From a virus: DNA of 27,120 bases. Each line of letters starts with the position of its first letter. The first letter of the stretch is position 1. Under the pieces are notes generated by a model. That model did not search any database, was not told where the DNA came from, and worked only from the letters and a program-made list of their open reading frames with translations. A program made the translations under genes and the position numbers. The stretch spans positions 1 through 27,120 of the IMG/VR virus record IMGVR_UViG_3300029448_000340; one strand, written 5' to 3'. Below are positions 1-6,819 of the stretch, piece by piece.

Positions 1-178
1 GCAATTTTTTTAACTCTTCTTTATCTTGAGCAGTATTAAAGTTATCTACATCAGCGGGAGTTGCGATAGGTATGTCAAATGCCTCTTGAAGCATCACCTG
101 TTCAACCAGCCGAAAAAGATCGGAGGCTTCAAAAGATTCGGTGAAGTAATTTTCTACTAATAAGTCAAGTTCGTTCAT
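1..178 (-). CDS. Unknown protein, N-terminal 59 residues (runs off window)
   Basis: An open frame begins at ATG 178 and leaves the window still open. The visible part starts MNELDLLVENYFTES, is acidic and looks helical, and contains no motif I recognise. No Shine-Dalgarno sequence precedes the ATG. Instead the AT-rich element ACTATTTAT lies only 5 nt upstream, so the mRNA may be leaderless if that element is a promoter. It follows the YkuD-like gene by 16 nt in the same direction. The short amphipathic start resembles many small phage proteins, but no function can be assigned. Confidence 0.7.
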   Translation of the reverse strand, partial: MNELDLLVENYFTESFEASDLFRLVEQVMLQEAFDIPIATPADVDNFNTAQDKEELKKL

Positions 179-183
179 AATAT

Positions 184-192
184 ATAAATAGT
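184..192 (-). promoter_or_regulatory. ACTATTTAT element, possible late promoter
   Basis: The minus strand reads AAAAACTATTTATA just upstream of ATG 178. The element sits at about -14 to -6 relative to the A of the ATG. The same element precedes genes starting at 3059, 18719 and 23363, with a one-mismatch copy before 24828. T4-type late promoters consist of a single -10-like box at about this distance from the transcription start. The promoter role is an inference. Confidence 0.45.
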
Positions 193-194
193 TT

Positions 195-833
195 TTAAAA
201 CCCTAACAGGTCACCTTCTGAAATAAGGGTGTAACTAAAAGCATTTCCATATCTATCAGCGCTTTTATTTATTAATTTCATGAAGTCGTTAAAATCTCCT
301 GTATTTTTAAATACTTGGCAGCCTGCGGAATAGGAATTTACGAGATCTGCTTCACCATATTTGCGGCTACGATGGATATTTATTCCGAACATCCCTTCGT
401 CAATGGTGCCAGCGTCTCGGTCGTGCTCGTGGTCCTTGTCAGCGTCCCTATATACTTTTACATTACCTCGTCTTTGACATAAAGCTGAGTAACCCGTAAC
501 GCCGTGACCATCAATCTTGTATACACCTCGATATTGGTCTGGAACAAGAATAGCACAGCCCTTGCTGTTCATCGGTTTTTCTTGCCAGACCTTGCCTGGG
601 TCTGTTGTGATGGAATATGAGCGGACTTCCCAGTTCTTCTTTGTATCACGATAGATGACAACAAGTGCATCATCAAACTTGTTGAAAATATCCTGATCAC
701 TACGCACACCGATAATATTCACATTATATGGTGACTTGTTGGTGAGTCCGAAGAAAGCATATCCTTTTTGCTGTAGCGACTTTCTGAACTGCTCTTTGAT
801 GATAAAGGCATGAAGCCCTTTTATGGTTGCCAT
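195..833 (-). CDS. YkuD/L,D-transpeptidase-like protein
   Basis: A 212-aa protein starting MATIKG. Residues 144-175 carry H154 followed by SAGC at 169-172, then QVF. This matches the order of the YkuD fold active site (His, then S-x-G-C). Family members use the Cys to cut or cross-link peptidoglycan stem peptides, so a role in cell-wall attack or virion entry is plausible. No signal peptide or membrane segment is visible. AAGGAA lies about 8 nt before the ATG. It is the last gene of the three-gene operon that starts at promoter 1835-1863, directly after the ClpP-like gene. The His-to-Cys core is clear, but the rest of the protein is diverged, so transpeptidase, hydrolase or an inactive relative are all possible. 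Confidence 0.6.
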   Translation of the reverse strand: MATIKGLHAFIIKEQFRKSLQQKGYAFFGLTNKSPYNVNIIGVRSDQDIFNKFDDALVVIYRDTKKNWEVRSYSITTDPGKVWQEKPMNSKGCAILVPDQYRGVYKIDGHGVTGYSALCQRRGNVKVYRDADKDHEHDRDAGTIDEGMFGINIHRSRKYGEADLVNSYSAGCQVFKNTGDFNDFMKLINKSADRYGNAFSYTLISEGDLLGF

Positions 834-845
834 TGTTTTGTTTCC

Positions 846-1502
846 TTAAAAAATAATATCCGCAATACCAAGCTCTACTGCTTCCTCTGCGGTGAAGTAA
901 GCATTAACCTTGCGGTTAAGAATCTTCTTTAAGTGAGACTTGCTCATATTTGTTTCCTGAACCATCGCCTCAATATATCTGTCTTGAGTCCAGCGAATTT
1001 CATCCATTTCATTTTCAAGATTATGAATTGATCCATGGTTTCCGCCAAGAACTGCATGAATCATAACGCGGCAGTTTTTACCGATACGACGCTTGCCCTT
1101 GGTTCCAGACGCCAGCAGGAGAGTGCCTGCCGAAAAGACTTTTCCAAGTCCTACGGTATGAATGTCACAACTATCTCGCACTGTTCGCATTAGATCATGA
1201 ATACCAAACATCTCTTGTGCGTTCCCGCCAAGGGTTGAAATAATAAACTCAAATGGAGCGTAGCTAACCAAGATTTCTGAATTTTCGTCTTTCGGGTCGG
1301 AGAGTTTAAATTCTGCCCCTGACTCATAAAGTGCAATCATGCCATACATAATCTCGCCAGCTTTTTCTTCGTCGAGATCACCACAAATGCCCATAAGACG
1401 AGGCATTTCATCTTTCTTCTGCGCGTAATAGACTGCTTCTTTTTCTTCCTGAGTGCTTTCTTCGGTCTCTTTCTTTTTCGCAAATCGTGGTGTAAAAATC
1501 AT
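846..1502 (-). CDS. clpP: ClpP-like serine protease, Ser-His-Asn triad
   Basis: A 218-aa protein with a charged N-terminal extension of about 30 residues and then a ClpP/crotonase fold. The nucleophile is S124 in GKVFSAGT, the base is H149 in RVMIHAVLGG, and the C-terminal segment NAYFTAEEAVELGIAD matches the end of bacterial ClpP. At the position of the third catalytic residue, normally Asp before the F-x-S/T-A-x-E-A block, this protein has N200. ClpP assembles into a barrel and degrades proteins fed by an AAA+ unfoldase. In phages, ClpP-like proteins can also serve as prohead proteases. GGAG lies 7 nt before the ATG. The start overlaps the upstream stop as ATGA. No Clp ATPase or portal gene is visible in the window, so host ATPase use or a capsid role cannot be separated. 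Confidence 0.88.
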   Translation of the reverse strand: MIFTPRFAKKKETEESTQEEKEAVYYAQKKDEMPRLMGICGDLDEEKAGEIMYGMIALYESGAEFKLSDPKDENSEILVSYAPFEFIISTLGGNAQEMFGIHDLMRTVRDSCDIHTVGLGKVFSAGTLLLASGTKGKRRIGKNCRVMIHAVLGGNHGSIHNLENEMDEIRWTQDRYIEAMVQETNMSKSHLKKILNRKVNAYFTAEEAVELGIADIIF

Positions 1503-1807
1503 AATACTGCTCCTGCTTTTACAAGCTTCTTATTACGGAGTTTTTCATTTCCGTGTGATGTGATCTCAACAAGGCGGATTGGAAATTTTTCCGCCCAAGA
1601 CTGCCATTTTCGCGGGGTGTCAAAGTCCTGTGCGAAAATCATCGTGTACTCTTCGGTTTTGGCATTATAGCCATCGCCAATAATCTCCCAGTCACCGAGG
1701 ATCTTAACGACTTTATTTAGTGCTCGCTTTCCTTTGATGTTTTCAACTTGAAGACAATAGTTTGCCTTCGGGTCTGTTGATTCGCGTCTCCATGCAAAAG
1801 CTTTCAT
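1499..1807 (-). CDS. Unknown 102-aa protein
   Basis: Starts MKAFAWRRES after a good GGAG with a 5-nt spacer, directly behind the promoter at 1835-1863. The protein is basic and rich in Trp and aromatic residues (GDWEIIGDGYN, PRKWQSWAEKFPI), which suggests a compact beta-rich or mixed fold. No catalytic motif is visible. Its stop overlaps the ClpP-like start by 4 nt, so the two are translationally coupled. An accessory role alongside the protease is possible, but nothing in the sequence demonstrates one. Confidence 0.75.
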   Translation of the reverse strand: MKAFAWRRESTDPKANYCLQVENIKGKRALNKVVKILGDWEIIGDGYNAKTEEYTMIFAQDFDTPRKWQSWAEKFPIRLVEITSHGNEKLRNKKLVKAGAVL

Positions 1808-1834
1808 GCTTTCTCCTTTTGTATTGGAAGTATT

Positions 1835-1863
1835 AATATAACAGATTATAAATCAAGTGTCAA
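1835..1863 (-). promoter_or_regulatory. Sigma-70 promoter for the ClpP-like operon
   Basis: On the minus strand, TTGACA (1863-1858) and TATATT (1840-1835) are separated by 17 nt. The -35 box overlaps the last residues and TGA stop of the upstream P-loop gene. The gene at 1807 follows about 27 nt after the -10 box. Confidence 0.85.
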
Positions 1864-3059
1864 GAATTATTTTTGACCCAATTAATAATTTCTAGTAATT
1901 GTTCTCGCGTAAGCTGTTGAATTGTCGGAGCACCTTTTTGACCAAAGCGAGGAAGAAGTTCTGGTGGGACTTCTATCTCTCCTTTATCGGTTTTTACCTT
2001 TACTGGGCTATCTGGATATTTATCAGACGGAACACTTCTCTTAAGTTTCTTTTGGAATGTCTCAACATCAAAAACAATTTGAAGTGCATTTTGCACGGTC
2101 TTAGGTAGCTCTTTTTCGTTCTCATCAGCCCAGAGTGCATACTGAACAAGGTCTGTGATTTGATCGCCGTAATCAGCAACGCCTTGGTCCTGAACATATT
2201 CGAGCGCTCTAAGAATTTCTCTGCCTGTTGGGTTTTGAGGATCTCTGGAAGAAACCCAGGCTTGAAGCTCTTCTTTCCCATCTTGAAGAATAACTTTCGC
2301 ACGCTCCCAAGAGGCACCCTTAAAAGGGTTTCGCATAAACTCTGATTGTTTTTTACCTTTGGGGTCTTTAAGTTCCATTCTATCATTTTGTAAAACACTT
2401 GGATCAAAGTCTGAGCGCAGTTCACCAGTTCTAACATCAAAAAGGTTTGGGTAGGGATTAAGGTTTAAAATAGTAATGCCTCGTTCACCCTCCATTTGTG
2501 CATAGGTGCCTTGGTCTACAATATTTTTTTGATAAGCGTTTGTAACTTGTTGGGCGATTTTGCTCCCAACGGTTCTCTCTCTTTTTGCATCTGTTTCAAC
2601 AGAGTAGTCTGGTGGCACATTAATTGTGAAGACAGCAACATCATATCCAATATCAACAAGTTGGCGCATGATCTTTTTCATTTTATTAGGATTTTCACCT
2701 GTGGTATCAAATAACAGGGGAAGTGCCTGATTAATCTTTCGCTTCGTCTTGTCAGACACTGCTTGTTGGAGAAGCTTTCTAACTTCTTGTTTCTTTTCGT
2801 AGTCCTCGCCAGAGGATGGCTCTTGAAATTTAAGAGTCAAGCCAAACTTTGGGAAAACCTTCTCAACTGCATCGTCCGTGTTGATTGGAACAAAGCTGTC
2901 TGGCAATCCTAAAAGATTTTTAGTAAATGATTTACCAGATCCTGCTGGACCGAGAATGAAGAATGCTTTAAACGGGTGTTCTACTTGTTTGATTCCGCTC
3001 TGAAGAGCTTCTTGCAACTTCACCTCTTGAATAAGTTTTCGCAAGTCATCAATATTCAT
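1860..3059 (-). CDS. P-loop NTPase, kinase/zeta-toxin-like
   Basis: A 399-aa protein. The Walker A motif GPAGSGKS is at residues 37-44. It is followed by a substrate-loop-like segment VPINTDDAVEK and a Walker-B-like strand LPLLFDTTG around 113-121. TINVPPDY at 145-152 and the basic KRERTVG segment at 159-165 resemble the lid of small-molecule kinases and zeta-type kinases. The C-terminal half (about 230-399) is charged and helical and matches nothing I know. AGGAA lies upstream of the ATG. An ACTATTTAT element lies 23 nt before the start codon. No antitoxin partner is visible, so a polynucleotide, nucleotide or protein kinase-like phage enzyme is as likely as a toxin. Confidence 0.7.
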   Translation of the reverse strand: MNIDDLRKLIQEVKLQEALQSGIKQVEHPFKAFFILGPAGSGKSFTKNLLGLPDSFVPINTDDAVEKVFPKFGLTLKFQEPSSGEDYEKKQEVRKLLQQAVSDKTKRKINQALPLLFDTTGENPNKMKKIMRQLVDIGYDVAVFTINVPPDYSVETDAKRERTVGSKIAQQVTNAYQKNIVDQGTYAQMEGERGITILNLNPYPNLFDVRTGELRSDFDPSVLQNDRMELKDPKGKKQSEFMRNPFKGASWERAKVILQDGKEELQAWVSSRDPQNPTGREILRALEYVQDQGVADYGDQITDLVQYALWADENEKELPKTVQNALQIVFDVETFQKKLKRSVPSDKYPDSPVKVKTDKGEIEVPPELLPRFGQKGAPTIQQLTREQLLEIINWVKNNS

Positions 3060-3082
3060 AATAAGTGTTCCTATATTTCATT

Positions 3083-3091
3083 ATAAATAGT
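3083..3091 (-). promoter_or_regulatory. ACTATTTAT element upstream of P-loop gene
   Basis: The minus strand reads AAAAACTATTTATAATG here, immediately downstream of the terminator at 3112-3140 and upstream of the ribosome-binding site of the gene starting at 3059. Its position just after a terminator fits a promoter. No -35/-10 pair is seen nearby. Confidence 0.45.
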
Positions 3092-3111
3092 TTTTATATA
3101 ATCATTATAAC

Positions 3112-3140
3112 AAAAAACCGTGGAAGATTCCACGGTTTTT
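3112..3140 (-). terminator. Rho-independent terminator after acidic protein gene
   Basis: A perfect inverted repeat CCGTGGA/TCCACGG with a short loop is flanked by A and T runs. Read on the minus strand it ends in six T residues, 26 nt after the stop of the gene at 3166. The flanking runs would let it work in both directions. Confidence 0.9.
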
Positions 3141-3165
3141 GTTTATTTAGGAGATTTGTTTCAAA

Positions 3166-3993
3166 TTATTTATTTGAAAGTCGTGTGATTACACGGCGAA
3201 GAACCTCGTTAACGAGATCATCGTTGTTGGATTCATCAAGGTCTTCTTCGTCAGAATGACGCTTTGCTTTGTGAGCGCGATGAGCCTCTGCGATTGAAGC
3301 ATCTGTTACTTGAATGTCTTCAAAGGCTACATTCTCAAGGATGGTGCCATTCTCCAACTTCATATCGTAGTGGGTAACGCGACCCTCTTTCTTGCTCCAG
3401 TTGTGACCAACGGCTTCAGCCATCTGGAACTTGCCTTCGTGCTGGACACCGCCGTGGTGTACACAATAGTGATTAGGGGCGAAAGCTCCCTCTTCTTCTT
3501 CAAGGGGCTCTTCCTCTTCATCACCAAGCTCGGGTGCGGGCTCATCGCCCATGTCAAGATCTAGTTCCTCGTCGTCTCCGCCCATGTCCATGTCCATTTC
3601 CAAGTCTTCACCGCCATCGGTTTCAACTTCAATTGGTTCTTCAAGGTCAAGGGCTGCGGAAAGCTCTTGTGCGACTGCGCGAACGATGTCGGCAGCGAGG
3701 TCTTCTTTTTGGTCTGGACTTAAATCTAAATCACCTCCTTCATCGGAAGGTTCCATTTCTACGTCCATTTCTGCGTCCATTTCTGCGTCCATTTCTAAGC
3801 CCGCATCTTCTGGTCCCTCATCACCGGGAAGCTCGGGCTCCTCTTCGTGACGGTCGCCAGCGTGCTCCATTTCTTCAAGTTCGTCTTCCTCTCTGTCACC
3901 AGAGGGACAATGCATCTCGCCAATAGCGGGAATACCTGCGAGACCTTGGAAGCGGCGGATCTCATTTTCAGAAAGTAATTTCTTTTTGCTCAT
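3166..3993 (-). CDS. Highly acidic 275-aa protein with Cys/His-containing C-terminal domain
   Basis: Starts MSKKKLLSENEIRRFQGLAGI, followed by about 140 residues dominated by Glu, Asp and Met, including MDAEMDAEMDVEME. The C-terminal part (about 170-275) is different. It has NHYCVHHGG, a GKFQMAEAVGHNW segment and a basic HRAHKAKRH stretch. I know no function for it. Acidic low-complexity proteins with such an N-terminus occur in large phages and could be scaffold or core-like, DNA-mimic or charge-tail proteins; that is a guess. GGAG lies 7 nt before the ATG. It is transcribed alone from promoter 4026-4054 and ends at terminator 3112-3140, so it is an independent, probably abundant transcript. 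Confidence 0.75.
   Translation of the reverse strand: MSKKKLLSENEIRRFQGLAGIPAIGEMHCPSGDREEDELEEMEHAGDRHEEEPELPGDEGPEDAGLEMDAEMDAEMDVEMEPSDEGGDLDLSPDQKEDLAADIVRAVAQELSAALDLEEPIEVETDGGEDLEMDMDMGGDDEELDLDMGDEPAPELGDEEEEPLEEEEGAFAPNHYCVHHGGVQHEGKFQMAEAVGHNWSKKEGRVTHYDMKLENGTILENVAFEDIQVTDASIAEAHRAHKAKRHSDEEDLDESNNDDLVNEVLRRVITRLSNK
3753..3800. repeat. Four tandem 12-bp units in the acidic gene
   Basis: Four consecutive units close to CCATTTCTGCGT encode the repeated Met-Asp/Glu tetrapeptides of the acidic protein. Units differ by one to three bases, so copy number could change by slippage without a frame change. Confidence 0.85.
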
Positions 3994-4025
3994 AATAAAT
4001 TCTCCTAAATGCGTTATTTGAGTGC

Positions 4026-4054
4026 AAAATAATCACTTATAATTAGATTGTCAA
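4026..4054 (-). promoter_or_regulatory. Sigma-70 promoter for the acidic protein gene
   Basis: On the minus strand, TTGACA (4054-4049) and TATTTT (4031-4026) have a 17-nt spacer. The leader to the ATG at 3993 is about 30 nt and contains a strong AGGAG site. Confidence 0.75.
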
Positions 4055-4072
4055 AGCACAAAAAGAACAAAA

Positions 4073-4297
4073 TTACAGAAGTTTCTTTAATTTAGCTAAT
4101 GCTGCCTTCTCAAGTTGCTGTGCTCGGGCTGTTGTGATTCCAAGGCGTTCAGCAATTTGTCGTAGTTTCATCGCTCCATTTTTATCAACTGCAATGTTAA
4201 CACAATTTAAGTCTTCTTCAAAATTAATCCAATCTCGGCAGTCTGAGACGGGGCAAGATACTTTAAGTTCACAACATTTTTTAGCGCATTCGGTCAT
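4073..4297 (-). CDS. Cys-rich small protein with sigma-70 region 4-like HTH
   Basis: A 74-aa protein. Residues 4-20 hold five cysteines (C4, C8, C9, C15, C20), with C32 further on, suggesting metal binding. Residues 43-72 (LRQIAERLGITTARAQQLEKAALAKLKK) match the region 4.2 helix-turn-helix of sigma-70 factors, where L-x-x-I-x-x-x-L-G-V-S-x-x-R-V-x-Q-I-E-x-x-A-L-x-K-L is typical. No region 2 is present, so it cannot melt a promoter alone. A transcription modulator binding a -35 element or the RNA polymerase beta flap is more likely. The start overlaps the upstream stop as ATGA, and the nearest AGGA is about 12 nt away, so translation is probably coupled. It is the last gene of the dUTPase/methyltransferase operon. 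Confidence 0.72.
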   Translation of the reverse strand: MTECAKKCCELKVSCPVSDCRDWINFEEDLNCVNIAVDKNGAMKLRQIAERLGITTARAQQLEKAALAKLKKLL

Positions 4298-4632
4298 AAG
4301 TCTGGGTGTTCCTGTGCAATGACATCAAAGATGTCTTCTAATTCCCCCTCGTTGATTCCAAACATCGACGAGAGTTCTTTTCCTTTTTGTTTTAGCTTAT
4401 CTGATTTGGCATGTCTCTTTGAAGATTTCACTTTGCTGTTTCGCAACTTCCATTCGTCAAACCATACCATAAATTGGGCGTCTTCTTCCAAAAACGCTTT
4501 TATAATACCTCGTAAAAAACCCGCTTGGGTCATGCCGTGGTAATGAAGACGAACTTTTAACTCTACCTTGTGTGATTCAGGTATATAAGTTTGAATCTTC
4601 TCGCCTTTTTCATCCCACTGCTTTTTAGGCAT
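4294..4632 (-). CDS. Small basic protein, possibly ribbon-helix-helix-like
   Basis: A 112-aa protein starting [13 protein letters not shown] chose ATG 4632 because GGAGAT lies just upstream and the ATG shares one base with the preceding TAA (TAATG). A GTG at 4644 in the same frame would sit on that ribosome-binding site. Residues around 18-50 (IPESHKVELKVRLHYHGMTQAGFLRGIIKAFLE) have the strand-helix-helix spacing of ribbon-helix-helix DNA-binding proteins. A basic linker and an acidic C-terminal helix follow. It lies between the purine enzyme and the sigma-like gene. A DNA-binding regulator is plausible but not shown. Confidence 0.65.
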   Translation of the reverse strand: MPKKQWDEKGEKIQTYIPESHKVELKVRLHYHGMTQAGFLRGIIKAFLEEDAQFMVWFDEWKLRNSKVKSSKRHAKSDKLKQKGKELSSMFGINEGELEDIFDVIAQEHPDL

Positions 4633-5663
4633 TAATATCTCCACATAATGTGTGTATTACTCTCGGCAAGCCCTGAAGCGGTCTGACGGATGAATCGCGC
4701 GTTCTCACGAAGCTCCTGGGGGTTGCGAGCACCTGAATAGGAAAGTCCGCTGCGGATTCCGTTTTCAAGACCCTCTAATATGGGGAAGACAGCACCCTTA
4801 TATGGAATCACTGTTGCGACACCTTCAAGCGAGGAAGTCTTCCCTCGCCAGTCCATTTGGGCATCTTTGCTCGCCATTCCGCGATAAGATTTATATCTTT
4901 CCCCGTCTTTATAAACAACGTCACCTGGGGCTTCGGATGTTCCGGCTAAAAGCGAGCCGACCATTACAAAGTCGGCACCTGCCGCGAGAGCTTTGACCAT
5001 ATCGCCAGATGTTTTAATTCCGCCATCTGCGATAATCTTAAGATCTGGATATTTCTCTTTTGCTCTAACGCACTCAATGACAGACGCCAGTGTTGGCATC
5101 CCATGACCAGTTTGAATACGGGTAGAACAAATCGACCCTCCACCAATGCCGACGCGGAGACTATCCACACCGATCTGTGCGAGAGCCAGAGCACCCGTAT
5201 AAGTGGCGATATTGCCAGCCATAATATGTGCTTTTTCACTAAAACGATCAACAATATTATAGGCACCAGCGTGCATTAGAACATGATCTCCGTGAGCCAC
5301 ATCCAAACAAAGAACGCTTGCCCCAGCATCAATTAAAGAGGCAGCACGCTCAACATAATCGCCTGTGATACCAATGGCGGCACCGACGTTTTTTAGCCCA
5401 CTATCTGATGCCTTGGAAACAATCTCTGTTTGTTTCTCAATTGTATTATAGCGATGTACAATACCAAGCGCACCGAATTCAGCCAATCTCGCTGCCATAA
5501 GACCGCCGCACACAGTATCCATAGGGGCTGAGACAATCGGGACACGAAGCTCTAAGCCCTCTGATAATTCTGTATTTAGCGTAACCTCTCTGCGCGATTT
5601 AATGTTGCTATACTGAGGTGTCAGCAAAACGTCGTCAAATGTGAGGTGTGTTTCAAGGTTCAT
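4632..5663 (-). CDS. IMP dehydrogenase/GMP reductase family enzyme without CBS domains
   Basis: A 343-aa TIM-barrel protein. It has [10 protein letters not shown] at 7-16, the nucleotide site APMDTV at 46-51, and the catalytic loop [11 protein letters not shown] at 172-182 with nucleophile C179 and T181. It also has the phosphate-binding [11 protein letters not shown] at 211-221 and E280 in the flap. The Bateman (CBS) insert of about 120 residues found in standard IMPDH is absent. The flap from GMAS (262) to YKG (290) is short as in GMP reductase and lacks the Arg-Tyr pair of IMPDH. The C-terminus ([12 protein letters not shown]-x-x-H) is more like IMPDH. Either it oxidises IMP towards GMP or it reduces GMP to IMP; the sequence does not decide. 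Either way it shifts the purine pool of the infected cell. Confidence 0.88.
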   Translation of the reverse strand: MNLETHLTFDDVLLTPQYSNIKSRREVTLNTELSEGLELRVPIVSAPMDTVCGGLMAARLAEFGALGIVHRYNTIEKQTEIVSKASDSGLKNVGAAIGITGDYVERAASLIDAGASVLCLDVAHGDHVLMHAGAYNIVDRFSEKAHIMAGNIATYTGALALAQIGVDSLRVGIGGGSICSTRIQTGHGMPTLASVIECVRAKEKYPDLKIIADGGIKTSGDMVKALAAGADFVMVGSLLAGTSEAPGDVVYKDGERYKSYRGMASKDAQMDWRGKTSSLEGVATVIPYKGAVFPILEGLENGIRSGLSYSGARNPQELRENARFIRQTASGLAESNTHIMWRY

Positions 5664-5937
5664 CTTTCTCTTCCATGGTTTTAAGGAAATTGCTTATAAC
5701 TTCTTGTGCTGTGTTCCAACAATGTGGGCAATAAAGCCGAACGGGGTTTTCCTCGTCCTCTTTACGAACAACAACGTTCCAAGTTGTTGCCATCTCTTTA
5801 TTTTTCTTATCATATGGGATCTCACAGGCAGTGCATTCTTCGGGTAGTTTACCGAACATGGCGACTTGTGCCGCTAAGTCCTCATTTCCGTCTTTTCGGA
5901 TTTGTGCGTCTCTCGCACGTCTTTGTTTTCTATTCAT
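5653..5937 (-). CDS. Small zinc-ribbon-like protein
   Basis: A 94-aa protein starting MNRKQRRARDAQIRK. The basic N-terminus is followed by CTAC at 35-38 and CPHC at about 70-73, which together could bind one Zn ion. GGAG lies 7 nt before ATG 5937. The start overlaps the methyltransferase stop as ATGA, and its end overlaps the purine-enzyme start by 11 nt. The zinc knuckles and basic tail suggest nucleic acid binding, but no family is recognised. Confidence 0.72.
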   Translation of the reverse strand: MNRKQRRARDAQIRKDGNEDLAAQVAMFGKLPEECTACEIPYDKKNKEMATTWNVVVRKEDEENPVRLYCPHCWNTAQEVISNFLKTMEEKDEP

Positions 5938-6809
5938 TTTTTATCTCCATTGGTAGGAAACCCTTTTTTGACTAATAGATTTCCCATATCAACATAATCC
6001 TGATTTATATCGAACGAGACCCACTTGAGCCCTCTGGCATTGCATACAAACGCTTCACTGCCTGTTCCCGAAAACGGGATTACAACTTTAGAATCAGCGT
6101 CAACGATGCAAGCATCAAGCAATTTTTCAGTCAATTTAATTGGTTTTTGAGTCGGATGTATAATTTGGTCTTCAAGTGATAAAGACTTTGCCTCTTTTCT
6201 CGTAAAAATATCTTTTTTTGATGGTGAGTAAACAAATCTTTCAGACCCCCCGCCAGCGAGAGATGACATCTTAATAACATCTCGTGGCAAAGCACCCTTT
6301 TCGTTCACTGTATAGGTTGTCTCTGTTTTGCCGAATCTGCCTTTTGTTGGTGGTCTCTTTCTTTTTCCATCAGAATAACCCTTAATATAGGTCTCTGTAT
6401 ATGGCTCTCTAACCGCATCACGGTTAAAGGCTCTTTCTCCCCTGTCTTTCCATACACACAGAATAGATTCATGACTACGTTGCCAAAAGTTTAACGATGG
6501 CACTGTTTTGTTCGTATAATGCCATATCAACCATCTATATGGTAAATTAACTTTGCAAGATACATGAGCTAGGATTTCACTAAACCCATAAATATACATG
6601 GTTCCTGACGGCTTTAGTGCTCTCTCGCATTGCGTAATCCAAGATTCACACCAATCTACATATTGTTGTATATCTTTCTTGGTCTTATTGTTTCCAAAGT
6701 CTTTTCCAATATTGTAAGGGGGATCAACTATAAAGCAGTCTACCGAGTTGTCTTCTAATTGAGACAATCCCTCGATACAATCAATTAAGTTAACTTCATT
6801 CCAATTCAA
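5934..6809 (-). CDS. Site-specific DNA methyltransferase, beta class (probably N6-adenine)
   Basis: A 291-aa protein. The catalytic motif DPPY is at 29-32 and the AdoMet-binding motif FSGTGS is at 246-251. HPTQKP at 218-223 just precedes it. DPPY before FxGxG defines the beta class, and DPPY fits amino methylation of adenine (N4-cytosine less often). The middle (about 125-215) is the likely target-recognition region, rich in Lys, Arg and Gly. The start is a TTG at 6809 with AGGA about 8 nt upstream; no in-frame ATG occurs before the catalytic motif. The stop of the nuclease-like gene is 10 nt upstream. It probably protects phage DNA at sites cut by that nuclease or by the host. Confidence 0.9.
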   Translation of the reverse strand: MNWNEVNLIDCIEGLSQLEDNSVDCFIVDPPYNIGKDFGNNKTKKDIQQYVDWCESWITQCERALKPSGTMYIYGFSEILAHVSCKVNLPYRWLIWHYTNKTVPSLNFWQRSHESILCVWKDRGERAFNRDAVREPYTETYIKGYSDGKRKRPPTKGRFGKTETTYTVNEKGALPRDVIKMSSLAGGGSERFVYSPSKKDIFTRKEAKSLSLEDQIIHPTQKPIKLTEKLLDACIVDADSKVVIPFSGTGSEAFVCNARGLKWVSFDINQDYVDMGNLLVKKGFPTNGDKK

Positions 6810-6819
6810 AATTACAATC

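Noticed and set aside
2000-2440. 146-aa minus-strand frame inside the P-loop gene
   Set aside because: Out-of-frame shadow without a ribosome-binding site; the 399-aa frame has Walker A and a proper start.
1860-3059. Zeta-toxin/antitoxin system
   Set aside because: The P-loop protein resembles zeta-type kinases, but no small antitoxin gene is adjacent, so a toxin system is not supported.
3534-3926. Overlapping plus-strand frames rich in Arg/Leu/Ser opposite the acidic gene
   Set aside because: Low-complexity mirror images of Glu/Asp codons; the minus frame has the promoter, ribosome-binding site and terminator.
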